Counted from the stretch's first letter, positions 31,200 through 44,866 are shown. The stretch: DNA of 64,000 bases from Rhabdophis nuchalis (GCA_039707465.1 CM077643.1:379108419-379172418), one strand, 5' to 3'. Program-made: numbers and translations. Notes: generated from the letters alone by a model not told the origin.

Positions 31200-32870
31200 A
31201 GGGTCCCTCAAGTGATGATCATGCCATATGGAAAATTGCAGCTTGGAATGTAAGAGCAGTAAATGCTAAATCCTATGAAAGAATGAATGAAGCAAAAGGA
31301 AAACAAATTATATGTCAGTGAAACTAAGAGAATAGGGAAGAATATAATACATAAATAAATAATAAAATATGAATGAAGGTGATCATCTTGTGGACTGGAG
31401 TGGATGATTCATACAGAGAAGTAAAGTGGGTTGAATTATGACTGGGTTAACATAAGTCATAAAATGTGAATTGGTGTGATTAAGTTGTTTATTTGAAAGC
31501 AGGAATTGATAGATTTGTTATACTGTTACACTCCAGTGAGTGGTGATAATGGAAGAGTTAGAGATGAGTTTCTGAATGAAAGCAGTTCAGGAGAAAATAT
31601 TATTATGTTAGGTGATATGAATGGGTGGGTGGGAATGAGATGAGACAGTACAGAAAAATGATTTGACTATTCATCAACCTGAGAATGGTGACTGGTGAAT
31701 ATATGCTTATGGTGTGTGCATAAATCTATTCATGTACACACATGGCAAAGGAATGAACATAAATCTAAAAGCATGATGTATTAGATTGTGTATGATGAAT
31801 GACTGAGAGAATTACTGAAGGATACAAGAATGATGAGTTTGGAATAGAAGACATTCTGATAGTGTTCAGCAGCAGATATTGGGGAAAAATTTGCACGGAG
31901 GAAAAGAAAACAAGTGAAAGTGGGACTTTTGGACAAAAGCATGTGTCCTATATATAAAAAGTCATAGAAGATAGATTAATTTTTCAAATAAAATGAATGG
32001 AAAGTATATGGGGAAGCTGCCTATAACAGAATTAAAAGAGTTATATACAGTAAACCACGTAAATGTGTGGAGTTACACTAATGGAAAATGTGAAAAAACA
32101 TTCTGGGTGCAAAGATGAAGTAAAAGATGTGGCTGAGGAAAAAATGAATGTAAGAGACTATTGCAAAAATGAGGATGAGAGAAAGATAATTACCAAGAGA
32201 GCAAGTAACAGTCAACATTAAAAGAAGCAAAACAATTATTTGATGAAAAGTTTAAAAATTACTTTGGAAATAATGGATCTAAAATTAATATATCAAAGAT
32301 CAAGGTAGCTGTATTTGACAAGGAAAAAGGAGTGGATGATTGCAAGTTACAGATGGATGAGGAAAAAGTAGATGGATTTTTGTGTATTGTTCACATGTGG
32401 AAATTTAGAGAAATAAGGTGGTGAGGAATGACATTTGTCAAAAGAAATGGAAACGACTATATATTAGAATGTGTTTCTGCCTAGTTGGTTATTTGGAAGT
32501 TAAAACAGAATGTCAGGAAAAACATAAACATTAAATAATGTTGTATGATGAAACAAGAAGAGGTAGTCATGAATGTGTGGATGCTGAATGTATGTGGATT
32601 GAATTCAAAAAATATACACTGAGAGGGTTTGACCATTAAAGAGAATGAATGAGAATCATGTTGTAAAACATAGGAGGAAAGAGTGTCAATAAAGTTGGGG
32701 GGGGGGGGGAACTGTAGTTAGATCAAGTTGGTGAGATTCTGAGAAAGAAAGAAGTTCCAAATATAAAGAACCACAAAGAGTATAGGAAGTGATGTATAGA
32801 TGTGGTGGAAACAACAATGGCTTTCAAGGACTAAAATGTATGAAAAGATACAGTGAATGATACTGGTGTC
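31200..32870 (+). mobile_element. Degraded LINE with an AP-endonuclease remnant
   Basis: Two readable islands survive. The first, near 31227-31320, reads WKIAAWNVRAVNAKSYERMN, like the WNVR start of LINE endonucleases. The second, in one frame at 31527-31640, reads YTPVSGDNGRVRDEF then ENIIMLGDMNGWVG, with the GD(M/F)N catalytic-site signature. The rest is full of stops and frameshifts. It may be an RTE- or CR1-like family; I cannot tell which. A G-run of about 12 lies at 32697-32709. Confidence 0.6.
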
Positions 32871-33249
32871 AACTAGGTTTAGCTACATTTTCTTCTTTCT
32901 TATCATGCTTGTATTTCTTTGGGTTTACTTTATTCTCTTTCTGAAGTCTAAATAATGCTTACTCTGTAAGCATTATATATAATGTCTATATAGTCTATAT
33001 AATGTCTATATATTGCTTACTCTGCTTAGTTATATAATGCTTACTCTGAAACAAAATAGCATAATGGGTGTTACGTATGGATCCATGCATGAATCAGGCA
33101 CTATAGATTGATCTGTACAAAGATTATAGCATACATGCTGCTTCTATACATAGAGCTAGAGCATGACTATTTGGCTAGTGCATGGATCCAGAGCATGTTG
33201 TTTTGGTACAGCTGTTCCAGAAGGCAATTGTGGATGGATCAGTCTAAAT
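32871..33249. other. Intron-like stretch with short local repeats
   Basis: The phrase tgcttactctg recurs at 32957, 33015 and 33039 among atataatgtctata repeats. Nothing else. Confidence 0.5.
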
Positions 33250-33483
33250 CAGCAGTGCCCAACCCTTTTTTGGGCAGTGCCCCACCTAAGCATCTCTAAA
33301 GTCCTGATGCCCCCCTCCCTCCCCACTGCTACCTATAATTCTTACTTTACTCAAAAAGTGAACTCTACTCATGGAGAGGCGGCCTAAAAAGCCATCAATT
33401 TGATTTAAACAAGGTTCAAATTGCCCCCACTAAAAATCAAATTGCCCCCTTGTGGGGCATAGGCCCCATGTTGGGAGTCACTG
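33250..33483 (+). mobile_element. Non-autonomous hAT element
   Basis: Ends CAGCAGTGCCCAACCC and TGTTGGGAGTCACTG, flanked by a perfect duplication GTCTAAAT (33242-33249 and 33484-33491). The body repeats ttgcccccac and attgcccccttg. Confidence 0.88.
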
Positions 33484-33491
33484 GTCTAAAT

Positions 33492-35786
33492 TATCTGGAT
33501 TTTGCTTTGTCTGTATTATGTTGGCCAACTTCTAAAGCACATATTTGCTCCAAGCACAGAGCGAAATAACATTTCTTGCTTTATGTATGCTATTTGTGAC
33601 TTTCTTAATACCAACAGCCTGTACATAGATCTATTCCTGTTCTTGGTGGAAACCCCCCAAATTTGCTGCCTGCTGGCTCTTTTGCCAAGCCTGATGAGAC
33701 TGGGAAAGGTCTGTCATCTCTGCCTACCTATCTTGAGCTTCCTTCCTTTCTAGTTTGGAATGAGGGTAGTTTATCGCTAGAAACCTCAAAGCCAATTCTT
33801 CAGGCCCAGTGCTTTTGAAAGGTCCGGACAATAAGGGGAGAGGGGAATGACCTTTTGTGAGCTGGGGCTTTTAGTGAGGGGGAATGTACTCAATAACCCC
33901 TCACATGCTGGGTCAGCTGGAAACATCCTTGCAGGAGTCTTTTTTTCTTTCCAATTAGATGTCTAAAAACATTTGAGGGGATGAATGATGTGGCTGGTCT
34001 AGAATAACTCTGGTGAAGAGTTGGGAGAGGGGCTTTTTATCTCCACCCCTTCAAGGAAAGCAGGATTAGGTTCTGGGGTGAGGCTGCCTCTTAGTTTAAA
34101 TAATCTCTACATTTCTTCGTGTTTCAGAGGGAACCGAATTTGATTGTCACGAGAAAGGAGGGGACAAGGGTGGGGGTGGGGGGGAGATATACAAAAGGAA
34201 TGTTTGCATTTAGAAACTTGGCAAACTGCTACGCTTCAGTTCTGCCTTGCAAACTTGGAGAGTGAAAGCTACTATTCTCTCTTCCTCCAGTGGCTTGCAA
34301 TGATTGAAGCCCCCAGGGATGTCAGTCTTTTCATGGGAGAACATGCAGAATTCTCCAGTGTCGTGAACAATCTGCGCCTTTCACCCTAACAGGCATTGCC
34401 TGCTTGGTTATTTTTACTGTGAAGTTCACTCAAAATAGATCTCATCTGAAAAGTGTGTGTGTGTGTGTGTGTTGGTGGAGGTTAGAATATTTTCACAGAT
34501 CTTTACAGAGTGTTTCTCAGCCCCAAGTAGGCAGTGGGTAGACAGGCTATGACCAGTGCACAGATCTCCTGACCTTTCCACTTGTGACAAGGAAGTTATT
34601 TGCCCTGCTCTGTCTGTGATTTCTTCCCATCCAGAGCAGTCGGCCTTGATAAAGGACTCTGGAGGCATCCTGGGCTGAAGTTGCAAAAGAGATGATGATC
34701 CCTAGATGGGTAATGGCATGTTTGCAAACAAACAACCAAGTTCAGAGAGCACCAAGAAGTCCATAACTCAACCCTGCACTCCGGATGCTCTCTTCTATTG
34801 GAACTGAAGTTGGAGTAGTACAGAGCAAGGAAATTGACTCAGGGATCAAAGGATGTTTGTAGTTAGGATGTCAGTCCTAGTGAGACCTTTACATTTCCCC
34901 ATTTCATGATGTCATGGAGAGGCCATTTATTCTTTCAGATAGGTTTTTCCCCCCCTTTACTTCCAAATAAAAAAAATTGTCCTGAGGACAGAGTACAGTT
35001 TGGCATCATCTCTAACAAAACCTAAAAATCTGATGTAAACATCTGCTTGCAACAAACTCAGTCTGATGATTAATCTTAATCTTATGGTCACATTGCTTGA
35101 AGGGAAATGAACATACAGTACTCCAACTGAAACTTGATTTGCACCAATTTTAGGGCAAGATCTTAACAAGATAATTTAACATCTGGGTATGACTTACTAC
35201 CTAGTTTCTTAGTCATTTGATTTCCATATAAATTGTTTATCCTGCAATTCTAATATTTTCTTGATCGTAATAGTTAGTACTCTCTTATGAGAGAATAACA
35301 AACTAATAAATGTTTATCCAGCACATTATTTAAAATGGAGACTGGAACATTACATCACGCAAGTGGGCACAGAACAAAATTATGCTGTCCATACTTTAAA
35401 TCTATGTTTGATGGAGTACCTGATTTGATTTTGGAATTAATGAATCCAAACCTCAGGTTTTCAGTCTGTCTGGATACTCTTATGCATGCATGCATGCATA
35501 CAATTTTGCAGAAACAACGGTAAATAGAAGATGTGTAAATGTCATTAATCAAATGAGTTTATATAAAGTTTGCTCAGTGTATACATTGGAATCCTTGACT
35601 ATACCCTTAGAAAACTTGTTTGCTTCAGAAATGCCATGACCCACATTGTTATTTGGAGTGCCGGATGTTCCCTTTTGGAAGCTGCAGTAGGAAAACACCT
35701 TTTTCCTACATGAAACACAAATACGATGAAAATAAATGAAGGGGTACAAAGAGAGGCTTATACATTCTCAAGCATCTTCCTACAAG
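33492..35786. other. Intron-like stretch, nothing recognised
   Basis: Apart from a short GT run at 34453-34472 I see no gene, RNA or repeat that I can support. Confidence 0.5.
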
Positions 35787-35915
35787 ACGTATGTATGTAT
35801 GTATGTATGTATGTATGTATGTATGTATGTATGTATGTATGTATGTGTTTATTTATTTGACTGCTCACCTTAAGCAATTCTGGGTGACTTACAATGCCAA
35901 TGAATTAAAAAAAAA
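35787..35915 (-). repeat. (TGTA)n microsatellite with an L2-like 3' tail
   Basis: Fourteen or so GTAT units (35790-35846) are followed by gtttatttatttgactgctc and accttaagcaattctgggtg. Read in reverse this is an old L2-type terminus (cacccagaattgcttaaggt). It fits the pattern of L2 tails joined to microsatellites elsewhere in the window. Confidence 0.55.
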
Positions 35916-38592
35916 CATTAAAATATATATAATAATAATAAACAAAAGCCCTGTGCCATAAGTTTTCCTCAGAAATGTTATAGTTACAATTGCCATTGTT
36001 ATTCTTCAGTACTTGGGGGCAGATGCTTCTAGGGGCAATTTGGGTATGAAAAAATATGTGCATGTATGTGTCTTGTCTTCATTCCCAGACTTCCTGAAAA
36101 TATGGCGTGTATCATGCTGGATACCAAATCCTGGAGTAACTTGACTTGCTGCCAAGTCATAGAGGCAAAAAATGAAATGTGCGTTGCAACACAACAACAC
36201 AAACCCCATTCGTTTTGTTCTTGTGTTGCAATAATGGGTATGAAGATGTAACAGGACAGATCTTGTGTGTTATCACAATGTATGTTTTATTATTTTGACA
36301 AAAAAGTAGCTTGCCGCAATATGCCCAACGTGCTACCCTTTGTCTTTGCCGGGCTCTTTTTTCTGCCACCCACCCAATATGTTGCCACATCTCCAGAACA
36401 CTCTGCCTGCCTTTTTATTTTGGGTGAGTGGGTGGGTATTCTACTAATTCGGAGGGTCACTGTCTTATTTGGTGAGGGAACCACATTGCAAAGGTAGGTT
36501 TTTTTGTACCAGAAGGGGATATACAGCCTTTGGGATGTTTGTCTGAGTAATGGATCACAGATAATTGCAGTTAATCAAATTTGTTTCACAGGATGGAGTC
36601 AACATTTTTAATTGGTTGTAGCTGTAAATTTATTACACATACGCATCAGGAGCGATAACAAGATGGTCGTGTCTCTCTCATCCCAGAGACTTGTGTGACA
36701 CTACCTCCCTTTCATATTGGTCCTGCCTTGGGCAGGTCTCATACTCAGCAAGTTAAAGGTAACGATGCCCCTTAGCTTGACAAGACTGCCCATGGGAGGA
36801 TCGAGCAGGGGGGCTCCACTGTCAGAATTTTCTTCATCCTGATTTGCAGAGTGCACTGCCTGCAGAAGAGGGTATGTGACACCAGTGCTTCCTCAATTGC
36901 TGCGGCTTCAGCACTGTCGTATGGGAGCTCTCTATATTCTGCTTCTCAGTGGGAGATATTCATCTCTGACTCATGAAAGCAGGAGGGGAAAGAAAGACTG
37001 AGCTGCAATAATGGGTCATCTTTTAAAATACAGGCAGTGGCTTTTCACAGCACATGATATGCTGTAGACGAGTCACTTCCGCTTTGTTTTACCTGTTCTC
37101 TGCATCAGGATGAATGGCTGCCTTTTGTCTATCAGCAGACAGTTTTTCTACTCTTCACTGGCAAGCCAGACATTTGAGTGGGCTTTCTTTTGTTGAGTTG
37201 TGAGTCACTCTCTTGCAGGACAAGTCAATCTACGCTTGTTCTCAATCCTCAGAATTATCGCTGCTCTTCCTCCGGATGATTTTGTGATCCCCAGCCTATG
37301 CTGGGGATGACAAGAGGATGAACTGGGATGGGCTTCTTAATGGTTCAACTATACAGATAAGAAGTGTACATGGACCACATCTTATGGGTGAATTACGTGA
37401 AGTCAGTTGGTTCTGCTCCTACTCTTTTACTTTTGTCTAGCACTTGTCCACGCTTACCATTAGCAACCTTCGCGTTCTATGAAAAGAAGTTCCACAAATT
37501 TGTTATTTTGCCATGTGAAGTCTACATCTTGCCTTCCATAAAGCAGCTACGCCTGTTTTTTGCAATGGTCCACAGGGCCCTTGCTCCCTATGGTCTTGTC
37601 CTCATGCTGTTTTGCTTTTGAGTGGAGCTGAAGGAGCCATGGTTCCTGGCTTCCTCTGAGAGACGTACTTATCCTACAGAGTTTTACATCTGAAGATAAA
37701 TTTACTTCTGAATTTGAAAACAATTGGCAATTGATTCTGGGTTCTCAAAGTGAAGTCCTTTTCAAGAGCATCTTATATCTAATTGATCACTCTAATTGCA
37801 GAAATACAGAGTTGATGCTCACTCATTTCCTTTGCATATAAAAAATACCACATGTCATGATGTAGCTGTATTCTCCAACAGGAACAGGAGAAATTGGCAG
37901 GAGGTAGAATTGGATGGAGAAGGGAAATGAAACTTTTTTAGCAGGATCCCATCTGGGTCGGTCACCAGGACCACGGATTTAGTCTTCCGAGCTTTTGGAC
38001 TCGTGCTGGAGCCCATCCTTAGGGTACTTCTCTCTAACCATTCTGGGTCATCCTGCAACATTATCCTGGAACGCACATATTCACCTTCATTCATGAGACC
38101 TTTTTACTTCCCTGTTCTATAAAGTTTTGCTGCGGCTTTCATAGTGCTCTCTGGTTCACATTTTCTGCATCCTGTGATCTTCAAGGATAGAAGTTCTTTT
38201 TTTATATATAATGTGACAGTTTCTGGAGGATGTGGGGGCGGGGGAACCCTTTCCCCTCCCTTTGAAACCCTGAACAAGAAGGGAATTATATGGCTTTTTC
38301 CTTATGGTTCAGAATCTTTCCAGGGGTTGTGGGCTTCAGCAGTCTGATTTTCCTCCTCACCCCCCTCTCTTTCTTTGGTGTTACTTTATTGAGGAGATTT
38401 AACACATTTCTGTGCCCTCCTGTGGTCCAGAGGCAATTTGGTGAATCAAGCTGCCAGGGAGAACTGCAGCTTCTGTTTGCAGCATCATTTTTGAAAAAAA
38501 TCTCTCACTGCCTTTGCTGTTGCTTTACAAGGTAAGTTAAAAAGCTGCCTGAGAAAACACATGGGTGCCTAACATGGCAATCTTTTTGGTAC
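35916..38592. other. Intron-like stretch, no confident feature
   Basis: The block 36600-37650 has moderate complexity and might be an old retroelement; read in reverse it has aataaa and a ggaggtagtgtcac phrase. I could not find an LTR pair or protein motif. Frames of up to 85 codons are unsupported. Confidence 0.35.
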
Positions 38593-38600
38593 CTCATACC

Positions 38601-39244
38601 CAGTGGTGGGTTTCAAATTTTTTTAGAACCTCTTCTGTAGGTGTGGCCTGCTTTGTGGGAGTGGCTTGCCAGCCATGTGACTAGGTGGGAGTGGCTTGCC
38701 AGCCATGTGACCGAGTGGGAGTGACTTGGCAGTGGGTGGGCATGGCTAACTTGTAAAATGTGAAACTCACTTAACAACGCTCTTGCTTAGCAACATAAAT
38801 GTTGGCTAAGAAACTCTGGCATTTGAAGCACGCAAGTCTTAAAGCTATCAAGTTACAAGACCCTTGCACCCTTAACCCTTTAGAAAAAAAACCCCAGAGG
38901 TGTTTAAACTTGACAGCTTTAAGAATTGTGGACTTCAACTCCCAGAATTCCTCCTCCAGTCATGTTGGCTCAGGAATACTGGCATTGAAGTGTGCAAGTC
39001 TTAAAGCTGTCAAGTTACAAGACCTTTGCACCCCTAACCCTTTAGAAAAATACCCCCAGGGGTGTTCAAACTTGACAGATTTAAGACTTGTGGACTTCAA
39101 CTCCCAGAATTCCTCCTCTCGCTCTTCATCTGGATGATGTGCGGACAGGTGGGGGGAGGGAGCTGGAACCGGTTCTAAACGGCACTGTCGATTTGTGGAA
39201 CCTCTTCTATAGAAAAGGTTAGAACTGGCAGGAACCCACCCCTG
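38601..39244 (+). mobile_element. Non-autonomous hAT-like element with internal duplication
   Basis: It starts CAGTGGTGGGTTTCAAATTT and ends GGAACCCACCCCTG, flanked by a perfect duplication CTCATACC (38593-38600 and 39245-39252). It contains a tandem repeat of about 163 bp: 38801-38963 and from 38964 to about 39115. Each copy includes cttgacag..ttaag, ggacttcaactcccagaatt and ttacaagacc. The same terminal sequence is used by the element at 54295-55495. Confidence 0.8.
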
Positions 39245-39252
39245 CTCATACC

Positions 39253-42200
39253 TCTCCACCCAAGGATCTGGCTTCATGCTGCTGCTACTCTCATGTATTT
39301 TTCCCCCTTTTTTAAAAATAACATTCAGCTCAGGTTCCCAGGGGAAGCAGCATGCTCAAATCCTGTTGGGCCTAATTAAGGAGTGCATAAACATCCTTTA
39401 CAGCCCAATGTACTTCTGCAACCTGTGGAGTCATCCCACTGTGAGGGAGATGGGCGGTTTCTAAATTCGAAAAATAAAACAAAAGGCTCTTTTCCCCAAA
39501 TGGCCTGTGTGGAAATGGTTCTTTGCCAGTGTGGGCAAAACCGTTGAGCTAGGCCTGGATAAATCTACCCCATTTGTGACTTTCGAAAGCCTAACAAAGA
39601 ATGACCTGTGGAGCACAGGTGATTCGGATTTGGCATATACTGGATAGTGTGTCTTTTGACACGGATCCTGCAGTAAAATGTCGTCGTAGCATATGTAACA
39701 TTTCATGTGATTTAAATCGCCTTGGTTATTCTAAAATTTGAAAGGTGGAAGAGACGGTGAAGGAAACAAAAGGCTACAAGAATGGGTGGCTATAGAAGAT
39801 GCAGCCCTGGACTTCTGACATATCTTAGTTGTTGAATTGTGATATCATTTCTTCCATATTTGTCTGCATATCTCCCCATTTATTAGGATAAAAAATTTCA
39901 TATCCTGACTGTTTCCTTGAAAGGGAGATCAAGAAACACATCAAAATGATAATGTTTTAAAACTAGCTCAAATGGTAAAAAGAACAAAAGTAAGAACAGC
40001 ATATGGAACACGTTCCAAGTTTTCAAAATGTTTAACCAAATGCTTTCATAGGGAGTTGACAGATTATATTGGTGAACGTTGAACAATAACATTTTTGTCC
40101 CTCAAATATTTTTAAACCCGCCCTGTTTGTTAAAACATGGCCAATAGAGAAGGTTGGGGGAATTAAATGCCAGCCACAACCACAATATGCCCATCAGAAA
40201 TAGATTTTTTTTTAAAGGCCTATTTTGGTGTTTCTGGTGCTCAGAGCTGCCAGAGTACCCTTTTGCACTTTTCTGCTTGTGGAGATGGATTAGCACAGCT
40301 GCGCATATTCTGGGTCCATTTGTGGCTTGAAAAGCTATTTGTTACCGGATACACATCTGAAGACCGTAAAATCAAGACTGGTTGAAGATATGTGGCTGCA
40401 CTAGATAATTTGGGAGAGGTCCCTTGGGTTGAGTGCTTCTTTTTCAAGTCTTGATGAAGAGGCAATAGATTTATGACGGGTCAAAAGAAGGAGTACTTCT
40501 CCACCCTTTATACAATTAACAATATATTCTACACTGCCATAAAACGTGTTACGCACTTGGTGTGATGGCTTTAAAAAGAGAATGGAGTTCAAAAAGACTG
40601 AAGCATGACACCATAGCTAGAAGGAATCTTTAGGTCTTTGGTTGCTTCCAAATTTTCAGCGCTGAAGGGAAGTGATAAGAGTTGGCCCCTGTTTGAACCT
40701 GTCTTAATTGTCAGCTCAGCAGGATTGAAATCATGTTTGCTTCAATGCCAAAGTTGCATCAGACAAGGTTTTTAATTTGTTTCTTGCTATGGATTGCTGG
40801 TGCCACTATTTCTTGCTCCTTTGCTCAGCCATTGGGTGACTTAAGAAGAGGGTCTTGTGTTTGTTTTGTTTTCAAGCATTACCTCGAGAACCTAGGAGGA
40901 GTCTGGTAGCACTTTTTCCAACTTAGAGCTTTTCTTAAGAGGCATAAATGTTTGTGAGCGGCACCTCTGCATCTGATGATCTAATGCATTTTAATTGCAT
41001 TTGTTAGCCAAAAAAAAAAGCTGCTATCAGATGTGGGCTTTTTGCCCCATTATCTCTCCTACAGTGCCCTCAAAATCCTAGTGTTTCATGTTTCCAGTAA
41101 GGGTGCTGATCGGGGAGAGGGGGGTTACCTACCCTAGCATCCATTTTGCCTTGCTGTTTTAGACTAAGCAATCTACCAAGTGCAGATGCTCATTTTGACA
41201 TTGTGGTGTGCTTGCAAGCATGCCCATACCTGTAGATGCACAATAACCATAACTCTGTAACTCTCACCAAACAGCTGCAATAAATATTTCACTTATTAGA
41301 AGTAGAATAAGAATGGCTTCAATTTAAAGCATACTTTCCAGTGGGAAGCCTTATTCAATTTATAAAATAGATTGCATCTGCAAAATGGATTTTTAACCAG
41401 CTGAAATAAAACTGGCCTCTTTAAATTATAAAGGCAAGTAGCCTTGCATAGAAACATTCCCATTGAAACATCAGTGCATAATAGCATGATCATCACAGAT
41501 GAAGAAAACGTGCCTCTGCTTGAACATTTTCCTCACTTTCTGACTTCCGTGGTGCTATTCACTCACAAACAATAGTAGAACGTGAAAACGCCGGTATTAA
41601 TTCATTGAATGGAAGGAGCAGGTACATGATTTCAATCTGCAATCACAGTCACTCAGGCCCTGGACATATCCCAAAGCTGCAGTCTTCTGCACTGTCTCAC
41701 CACAGCACCCCATTTGTATGCTGGCTTACCCATGAGAAGGCATTTCAGTGTATTAAACAAACTCTGTTTAAGTACTAAAAACGTCACTTGTTCTGCATTC
41801 AGTCGGCAAAGTTCTTAGCAGGCTCTCCCAGTGGGACCTGAATGATCAGTTGCCTTGCTTTTGAGCCTCTCTGCATTAGTTAGCTACCGGAGAGCAGTTG
41901 GGGGAGAGCTAGCAGGTGCAAGGGCCTGTCAAGCACTTTCTGCTTTCCATGTGGCTGATAAAAATAACTAGCCTTGTGCAGCCTCTGCAGCTAGAACAGC
42001 TGGGCATGCTCCTCCTGCATGCCCCTTCCATGTCCTTAGAGCCTGCTTTGAAGTGATTGGCAAGGTGTCTTCTGTGTGGGAGCAAGTCGTGCGGTGAAGG
42101 AGCCCTTCCCTACTCCAGCTCACTAAGCTGAGCTGTCTGGGCATCAGCCCCTCCTCTTATCCGGGCTCTGGTGAGTGGGTTCTGGTGAGTGAGCAGGAGT

Positions 42201-43279
42201 GGGAAGAAGACCATGGCTAGGCAAGAGGGGGCTTATGACAGAACTGTTGTTAGATTCTGGAAGAATACCGCACTGCAGAAGAGCAAGGAGCAGACAAGGG
42301 AAAGAAGCAGTGGTAAGATTTTGAGGCTTGCCATCAGCTCCAATGCTACTTGAAGGGCAGCTATAGGAGGGGGCAGCAAGCATCTCCTTCCTTGCTAATG
42401 GGTGGTTGGCAGCAGGGCCCACAGAAGGGTTTTCTGGGAAGAGTTTCTGGGTGGACCCTGACCTCTTCTGTCCAGCCTTCCCTTTCTTTACGGGATTGAT
42501 CTGCGCCTGATTATTTTTAGCACCTCTTGTTGGGTGGAGATCAGTATGCAGCTCTGCTGCTTTTTTCCGGGAAGGGGGGGGGGGTTGGGATCTGTGCACT
42601 TTCACTATGATGGCATAGGGGCAATGGTACTGTAAGTCTTCCAGAACAGATAGGGGCTGCTTCTTCATTTATGCCTGTTTTGTGAAAAGGTGCTGCACTT
42701 CCAAAACAGTAGATGAGTAAATGTTTATTCTCTGTGGACCTTTCCTGTAGCATAGAGGGACTTAATTGCTGCTGTGTTTCCTACTGCAGCAGTAATGCAG
42801 CTTGGATGGACTTCGTCCTTTTATGGTTCAGTGGATGGAGGGCATACAGACTTTTATTTAGAGAAATTGTACAATTTCATAGGGGGGAAAAACAACATTT
42901 TGACTTTGTTGATTAGATAGGTTTGTTGTTATAGAAGTGGCTAGTATCTACTAACTAAGGCATAAAAATAAAACGTTGAGGTTGTTATGTAATTAACTTC
43001 TATTGTGCCAAAGAGAGTTTGAAGTTAATGTCTTTTTTTCCCTCCCCGCTTCCCACCACACATTTCCCCTTTTTCCTTCCTTTGGTTTTCCATTACTTTT
43101 TAGTTTACTTTGTATCTTATATTTTCATAACAATTGATAATAAGTAATTGTTGGGAGGGACCCATGCCGATCTTTTGCATGGAATAGGCACATGGCGGAA
43201 GAGGCAAAATATGCCATGGACCCTGGAAAACACCAAGTGTGGGTGCCCATAGGTGGGCATATTTGTGTGTGTTATAGAG
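39253..43279. other. Intron-like stretch, nothing recognised
   Basis: Four kilobases of moderately AT-rich, low-repeat sequence. The minus-strand frame at 42144-42668 (174 codons) has no family I recognise and no splice context. I see no exon. Confidence 0.5.
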
Positions 43280-43379
43280 CAGTGGTCTCCAACCTTTGCA
43301 ACTTTAATTCTAAAGGACTTCAGCTCCTCTGGGAGTTGAAGTCCTTCAGACTTAAAGTTGCAAAGGTTGGAGACCCCTG
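43280..43379. mobile_element. Palindromic hAT MITE, short form
   Basis: Ends CAGTGGTCTCCAACCTTTGC and GCAAAGGTTGGAGACCCCTG are inverted repeats, flanked by a perfect duplication TTATAGAG (43272-43279 and 43380-43387). About 35 bp of the usual centre is missing. Confidence 0.92.
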
Positions 43380-43387
43380 TTATAGAG

Positions 43388-44697
43388 AAACCCCTGTTTC
43401 AGGTGCCACTAAAATAGACTCCTAGAGGGAAGAGACAAATCATTTGGCTGGGAAAACTGGCTGCTAAGCATGGACCACGGATGTTCATGTTTCTAGCTCC
43501 TATAAATAGTACTGTCAGGTAGACACATTGTGAAAATGTGCTAAAGAGCAGTCTGGGAAGGCAAAGGTAAATATTGCAGAGGTCAAGCACCACCTCTGCG
43601 GCTTCAACATTTCCTTTGATTAAATGTTGAGTCTTGCAGTTCTGTTTGCACACAATGGCATTTCAGACAGGAGGAATTTCCTTGATAATTTATACCATCT
43701 AAGTGTATTAAGTAAAAATGAGTGCAGGTTGGAATACAGGGCATATTTCATTTTCATCCAGCACTGTGTATGAATATATTAATCTCTGTATCACTGGGTG
43801 TTGGTATAATTTGCCGCAGAAGTGTTGGAGGGAGGGTTGTAAGTTCATGTTGCCTGGGAGGATAAGTCTTAGATACAGCAAAGGTTTGAGGACAGAAACT
43901 CCATTTACACAGAGGCAGTCAAATCAAAGGAACTTTCTTAGGAGGCAGGAGGCATCTAAACCCAGGCAGATTCCAATAAAAGTGGGCCACTTGCAGCCGA
44001 GGGTGCCCAGTGGCTATGTATGATTGGATCTTGGGGGCTTGTGCCAAGATTGTTGCCTCTTTGGTGCTAGACTATTGCCTATGGTAGTTTGCTAGGCAAA
44101 AAGCAAAGTTACCACAAGACATAAACTGAGGGCCTCTTATGTGTGCTGTGATAAGCTAGCTTATCTTGTCCACTGACTCTTTTTGTGCTTGTTTGCCGGG
44201 GATCTGGGGAGAGTGACTTGCTGAAAGCTCCACTGCTTGCACCTGGCACCCAAGATGGTAGCTCTGTTGGAGTGCAGTTCCACCCCGTTTTATCCTCTTC
44301 CCTTTCTTCCCCACCATGTTGGCGCTAGCTTCCTTTCTCAAAAGTGGTTGTAAGAGTTCTCACCCGAGGTGGCTGCAGCAAGAAGGCTTGTTCTGGATTT
44401 GTAACACCCCCTGTAGCAACAGGTGCTGCTGCTGTGCAGGGAAAGGGAAGTGTGGTTGGGATTACAGACGGAGGGGGAAGGTTTCTGGACTGGGGGAAGT
44501 TGAAAGAGGAGGGTGTATCTTCTGTTGCTGAGCTGAGACCGTATGGGCTGAAGAACCGGGGGCCCAGCTTGGCTGAGTCAAGGCTGTGGCTTGTTAATGA
44601 TTGCCTGCAAGTGGGGAGAGGCCCTCAAAAAAGTGACTTTCCGTGCCTGCATTGTGTGCCTGGGCCTCACCTTCGTCTTTCTCTTTTCCTGTTGCAG
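43388..44697. other. DNMT3A: Intron before the first coding exon
   Basis: No repeat seen. The polypyrimidine tract cttcgtctttctcttttcct directly before the acceptor AG at 44696-44697 is strong. Confidence 0.55.
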
Positions 44698-44866
44698 GTG
44701 GCAGGAAAACCAGAGCAGAACCATCAACAGAGGGGGGCATTGGATGATTGCCTTCACTGCTTTTCCATTATCTCTCTTCAGTTTGGGGTAAAGTTTGGAA
44801 TCTTCTGTAAATTAAGCCCCAGAAGCAAAAATTTGTAGCAGCTGCCTCTGCCCCAATTTCCCCACA
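44698..44866 (+). other. DNMT3A: 5' UTR part of the first coding exon
   Basis: The acceptor TTCCTGTTGCAG ends at 44697. The exon then runs 169 bases without an ATG in frame with the start used, into ccccacaATG. Exon identity rests on the coding part that follows. Confidence 0.75.

Noticed and set aside
36600..37650. Possible LTR retrotransposon remnant
   Set aside because: Weak phrases like an LTR end on the minus strand, but no LTR pair, primer-binding site or protein motif was found.
42144..42668. 174-codon minus-strand frame
   Set aside because: No recognisable domain, no splice sites around it and low-complexity composition; length is possible by chance.
44344..44838. 164-codon plus-strand frame just before the DNMT3A start
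   Set aside because: It crosses the splice acceptor at 44696-44697 and is not in frame with the DNMT3A ATG.
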